From Thalassospira lucentensis (GTDB taxonomy: Bacteria > Pseudomonadota > Alphaproteobacteria > Rhodospirillales > Thalassospiraceae), in NCBI RefSeq assembly GCF_011806425.1, contig NZ_JAATOV010000002.1, positions 496,001-560,000 on the forward strand: DNA of 64,000 nt, written 5' to 3'. The position numbers and the translations under genes are program-made. The notes below the pieces were generated by a model. The model was not told where the DNA came from, did not search any database, and was given only the letters and a program-made list of their open reading frames with translations. Of this stretch, positions 62,101 to 64,000 are shown one piece after another (within the stretch, counting starts at the first letter, position 1; every line of letters begins with the position of its first letter).

Positions 62101-64000
62101 GCCGCTATTACCATCACCACTTCCCGGTTCAGAAGGTGCCTCCACCAGATCGGCATTGCCAACAACCGTCCCATCCGCGAACGAGATCGCCTCAACCTGA
62201 TTGACGGTCAAGGTCTGGCCGGTATCAAGGTCAATGATCTGTGTGTTGATCATGCCGTTGTTGTTGGTGAAGTTCTGGAACCGATAAGATGACGCGTCCT
62301 TACCAAGATAAAGAACGTCATTGCCCGCTCCGCCACCGACAGCAGATGATCCGCCAATATCCCCACTGATGGTGACACTGTCATCGCCGCCGCCCAGACG
62401 GATATTGTTGCCTTGGCTGGTATCGCCTTCAATAACGATACGATCATCACCGCCGCCAAGGGTGAAATTCTCGTTCATACGCAGATCGCGACCGACCACA
62501 TAATTGTCGTCAGCGCTGGTGCCATGATGATTCTGCTGACCGTTATCGACAAAATCATTGTCGTCCGAACCGCCTCCAGCACCGCTGCTGCCGCCGTCAC
62601 CGCCACCATCAGTCCCGCTGTCACCAGTCCCGCCAGTGCCCCCAGCTCCGCCAATGGAGGTGCCCTCACCAATCGACACCCGCAAAGACGGCGCATCAGC
62701 AACCGCCGCAACGTTCACCGTTATGGTGTCACCAACACTGGCTATATCACTTCCATCGGTCGACTGCGCAGATACGCCAAGATCAAACGACCCGCTATAA
62801 TCCTCAGGCGGCGTAACCTTCAGACCGTCCAACTGCTCGGAGCTAAGCGTCCAAGTCCTGTCACCATTATCACTCCCAGCAGACAACGTTGCACCATCCG
62901 GAACCCCAGAGATTGTGACCGTCAGTGTTTCAGAGCTATCCGTGAGACCGGCGTCAATATCGAGCGCAATCGCACTGTCTTCTGAACCTGAGGCATCCGA
63001 CACATCAAGCGTCGGCGCATCAGCGATACCAGCCACATCAACCGTAATCGAACCCGACGTCGTCGCAACATCCTCGCCATCAGCCGACTGCGCGGTTACA
63101 CCCAGATCAAAGCTGCCCGAGAAGTCATCTGCTGGCGTGATCGTCAGACCATCAAGATCGCCCGACGACAAAGTCCATGTGCCGTCACCATTATCAGTTC
63201 CGGCCGACAACGATGCCCCATCGGGAACACCAGAGATTGTAACCGTCAGAGTCTCAGAGCTATCCGTCAGCCCAGCATCAATATCGAGCGCAATGGCAGT
63301 GTCTTCTGAACCCGAGGCATCCGACACATCAAGCGTCGGCGCATCTGCGACACCAGCCACATCAACCGTAATCGAAGCAGACGTCGTCGCAACATCCTCG
63401 CCATCGGCAGACTGTGCCGCAACACCAAGATCAAAACTACCGGAGAACTCATCTGGCGGCGTGATCGTCAGACCATCAAGATCATCAGAAGACAAAGTCC
63501 AAGTGCCGTCACCATTATCAGTTCCGGCCGACAACGTCGCGCCATCCGGTACACCAGAGAGCGTAATCGTCAAAGTCTCAGAGCTATCGGCGAGCCCTGC
63601 ATCAATATCGAGCGCAATCGCGGTGTCTTCACTTCCAGACGCATCCGCGACGTCCAACGTCGGCGCATCGGCAACCCCGGCAACATCAACCGTAATCGAG
63701 CCAGACGTCGTCGAGACATCCTCGCCATCAGCTGACTGCGCTGTTACGCCCAGATCAAACGATCCACTGAAATCATCAGCAGGTGTAATCGTCAGGCCAT
63801 CAAGATCGGTTGAGCTCAGGGTCCAGGTGCCGTCACCGTTATCGGTACCAGCTGACAAAGCCGCACCGTCTGGAACGCCAGAAATCGTCACTGTCAAAGT
63901 CTCAGAGCTATCCGTCAGTCCCGCGTCAATATCAAGTGCAATTGCACTGTCTTCTGAACCAGAGGCGTCAGAGACATCAAGCGTCGGCGCATCCGCAACC
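59125..64000 (-). CDS. Giant RTX adhesin with Ig/cadherin-like repeats, 5' end outside the window
   Basis: About 1,625 codons are visible and the reading frame is open at the window edge, so the N-terminus is missing. From N to C: four 108-residue Ig/cadherin-like repeats ([14 protein letters not shown]...[11 protein letters not shown]), a Gly/Ser-rich linker with a small GGGDD module, five more repeats, about 40 calcium-binding RTX nonapeptides (GGxGxDxxx type), and a C-terminal [16 protein letters not shown] end typical of type I secretion. The protein is probably secreted by a TolC/HlyBD-like system and mediates adhesion or biofilm. No transporter genes are present here. Confidence 0.88.
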   Translation of the reverse strand, partial: VADAPTLDVSDASGSEDSAIALDIDAGLTDSSETLTVTISGVPDGAALSAGTDNGDGTWTLSSTDLDGLTITPADDFSGSFDLGVTAQSADGEDVSTTSGSITVDVAGVADAPTLDVADASGSEDTAIALDIDAGLADSSETLTITLSGVPDGATLSAGTDNGDGTWTLSSDDLDGLTITPPDEFSGSFDLGVAAQSADGEDVATTSASITVDVAGVADAPTLDVSDASGSEDTAIALDIDAGLTDSSETLTVTISGVPDGASLSAGTDNGDGTWTLSSGDLDGLTITPADDFSGSFDLGVTAQSADGEDVATTSGSITVDVAGIADAPTLDVSDASGSEDSAIALDIDAGLTDSSETLTVTISGVPDGATLSAGSDNGDRTWTLSSEQLDGLKVTPPEDYSGSFDLGVSAQSTDGSDIASVGDTITVNVAAVADAPSLRVSIGEGTSIGGAGGTGGTGDSGTDGGGDGGSSGAGGGSDDNDFVDNGQQNHHGTSADDNYVVGRDLRMNENFTLGGGDDRIVIEGDTSQGNNIRLGGGDDSVTISGDIGGSSAVGGGAGNDVLYLGKDASSYRFQNFTNNNGMINTQIIDLDTGQTLTVNQVEAISFADGTVVGNADLVEAPSEPGSGDGNSGGAETGAMSYPITIEASLNDVDGSETLGITISGVPDGASLSAGTDNGDGTWTLAPDDLNGLTLTTPDDFAGTINLNVTATATDGADTNSVSQTGTITVEDRANAPTLDVSDVSGTEDTAIALDIDAGLTDSSETLSVTISGVPDGATLSAGTDNGDGTWTLSSGDLDGLTITPADDFSGSFDLSITATSAIEGDSASVADVITVDVAGEADAPVLDVSDASGTEDSAIGLVIDAGLSDSSEVLSITISGVPDGATLSAGTDNGDGTWTLASGDLDGLTITPADDFSGSFDLNVTATSTDGADSTSVADTITVDVGGVADTPTLDVSDASGDEDSNIALDVDASASDVSEVLSITISGVPDGATLSTGTDNGDGTWTLSPGDLEGLSIQPTDDYSGSFDLNVTVTSSDGSDTASVSDTITVDVAGVADAPTLDVSDASGDQGNSVALDIDAALTDSSETLSVIISGVPDGATLSAGTSNGDGTWTLSPAQLVGLTIAAGSDYSGTFELTVSAQSRDGDDTATTAAILDVTIEKDVDPNEFRWGTWRDESFETGSGNDIVAGGGGDDVFATHAGDDTIWAGSGDDFINAGAGDDIAHAGEGDNTIYAGSGDDYVTAGSGDDSIYASDGDNIIYANEGENHIETGAGNDTLFAGSGDDTILGGEGDNYVSSGQGENYVATGSGNDSILTGSGDDTIFGGDGDNYVNAGEGENTIVTGTGSDTISTGFDDDKIFAGDGDNTVDASGGNNIIETGSGDDIINAAGGNDTVFSGAGDDLIDVGDGRNKVWGEGGDDSIHGTWGNDSFFGGDGNDILEADGGNNYFDGGTGDDTLATGWGRDTLYGGTGDDTLSGGGGDDKLFGDEGNDTLIGGSGRDTLMGGDGNDLLLGGDDNDTLMGGIGDDTLYGGGGSDMFIFNMGDGSDHVDGGANGWTTDTIELHGAGGGKLDSSDWTLVLDDGDVTDSKKHHLELSSDSSGTIVFSDGSELTFSNVERIEW
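59375..60455 (-). repeat. RTX nonapeptide region (about 40 units of 27 bp)
   Basis: Glycine/aspartate-rich nonapeptides such as GSGDDTIFG repeat with a 27-base period. They bind calcium and fold into a parallel beta-roll on export. Bounds are approximate. Confidence 0.88.
60499..62118 (-). repeat. Five tandem 324-bp Ig/cadherin-like repeats (block B)
   Basis: Four canonical units start at 61794, 61470, 61146 and 60822; a fifth, more diverged one spans 61795-62118 and lacks the APTLDV opening. Nucleotide identity is lower than in block A, suggesting an older expansion. Confidence 0.88.
62695..63990 (-). repeat. Four tandem 324-bp Ig/cadherin-like repeats (block A)
   Basis: Repeat starts occur at exact 324-base steps (63990, 63666, 63342, 63018) with high nucleotide identity and no length change. 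Each unit encodes 108 residues containing [17 protein letters not shown] ([10 protein letters not shown] in the last unit) and FSGSFDL or YSGSFDL. A further partial copy lies beyond 63990. Confidence 0.9.

Overview
The window looks like a chromosomal segment from a marine alphaproteobacterium of the Rhodospirillales, most like Thalassospira. This is an inference from gene content and style: two TRAP transport operons, GGAAC-N16-CGTT stress promoters typical of alphaproteobacterial EcfG sigma factors, the rpmH-rnpA-yidD-yidC-engB-argB order, a moderately GC-rich base composition and a very large RTX adhesin. No database search was possible. I saw no tRNA, rRNA, insertion sequence, prophage or CRISPR array.

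Layout. 0.2-5.9 kb: a tightly packed lipid A/LPS operon (msbA, a DUF374 acyltransferase, waaA, lpxK, an lpxL-type acyltransferase). 6-13 kb: a tail-anchored exported protein, a MarR regulator, gamma-glutamyltransferase, an M23 peptidase, xseA and purD. 12.9-16.4 kb: a minus-strand BtuFCD-type ABC importer behind a cobalamin riboswitch; between riboswitch and first gene is an 18-bp perfect palindrome resembling a Zur box, overlapping a possible second promoter. 16.4-20.2 kb: an AraC/SDR divergent pair and a Tat-exported OpgD/OpgG glucan protein. 20.2-26.8 kb: a GntR-controlled catabolic operon (TRAP importer, 2-hydroxyacid dehydrogenase, DHDPS-family lyase/aldolase, PfkB kinase). 26.9-38.9 kb: an SLC13 permease, tadA, a class I glutamine amidotransferase-like hydrolase, an RluB-like pseudouridine synthase with a roughly 310-residue Arg/Gly/Asp-rich tail, rsmD, an XRE regulator, an MFS transporter, a serine hydrolase, chrA and amn.

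39-44.2 kb reads as a stress-response neighbourhood: an ECF sigma factor with a tiny anti-sigma-like partner, a ribbon-helix-helix protein, a DedA/YqaA membrane protein, then a divergent pair (acidic exported protein and dps) in which each gene has its own EcfG-type promoter, followed by a diacylglycerol-kinase-family protein with an unusual C-terminal extension. 44.3-47.8 kb: an HxlR/SDR divergent pair, ftsY and mtaB. 48-53.3 kb: a LysR regulator divergent from a TRAP operon that ends in an M20 amidohydrolase, suggesting uptake and hydrolysis of an acylated or conjugated amino acid. 53.4-59 kb: a GGDEF diguanylate cyclase and the argB-engB-yidC-yidD-rnpA-rpmH block. 59.1-64 kb: the 3' part of a giant RTX adhesin with nine 324-bp Ig/cadherin-like repeats, about 40 RTX nonapeptides and a type I secretion end; its N-terminus lies beyond the window.

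The strongest candidates for something not routinely described are the combined cobalamin-riboswitch/Zur-like control of the btu operon, the ECF sigma/mini anti-sigma and EcfG-promoter stress island, and the long low-complexity tail on the pseudouridine synthase.
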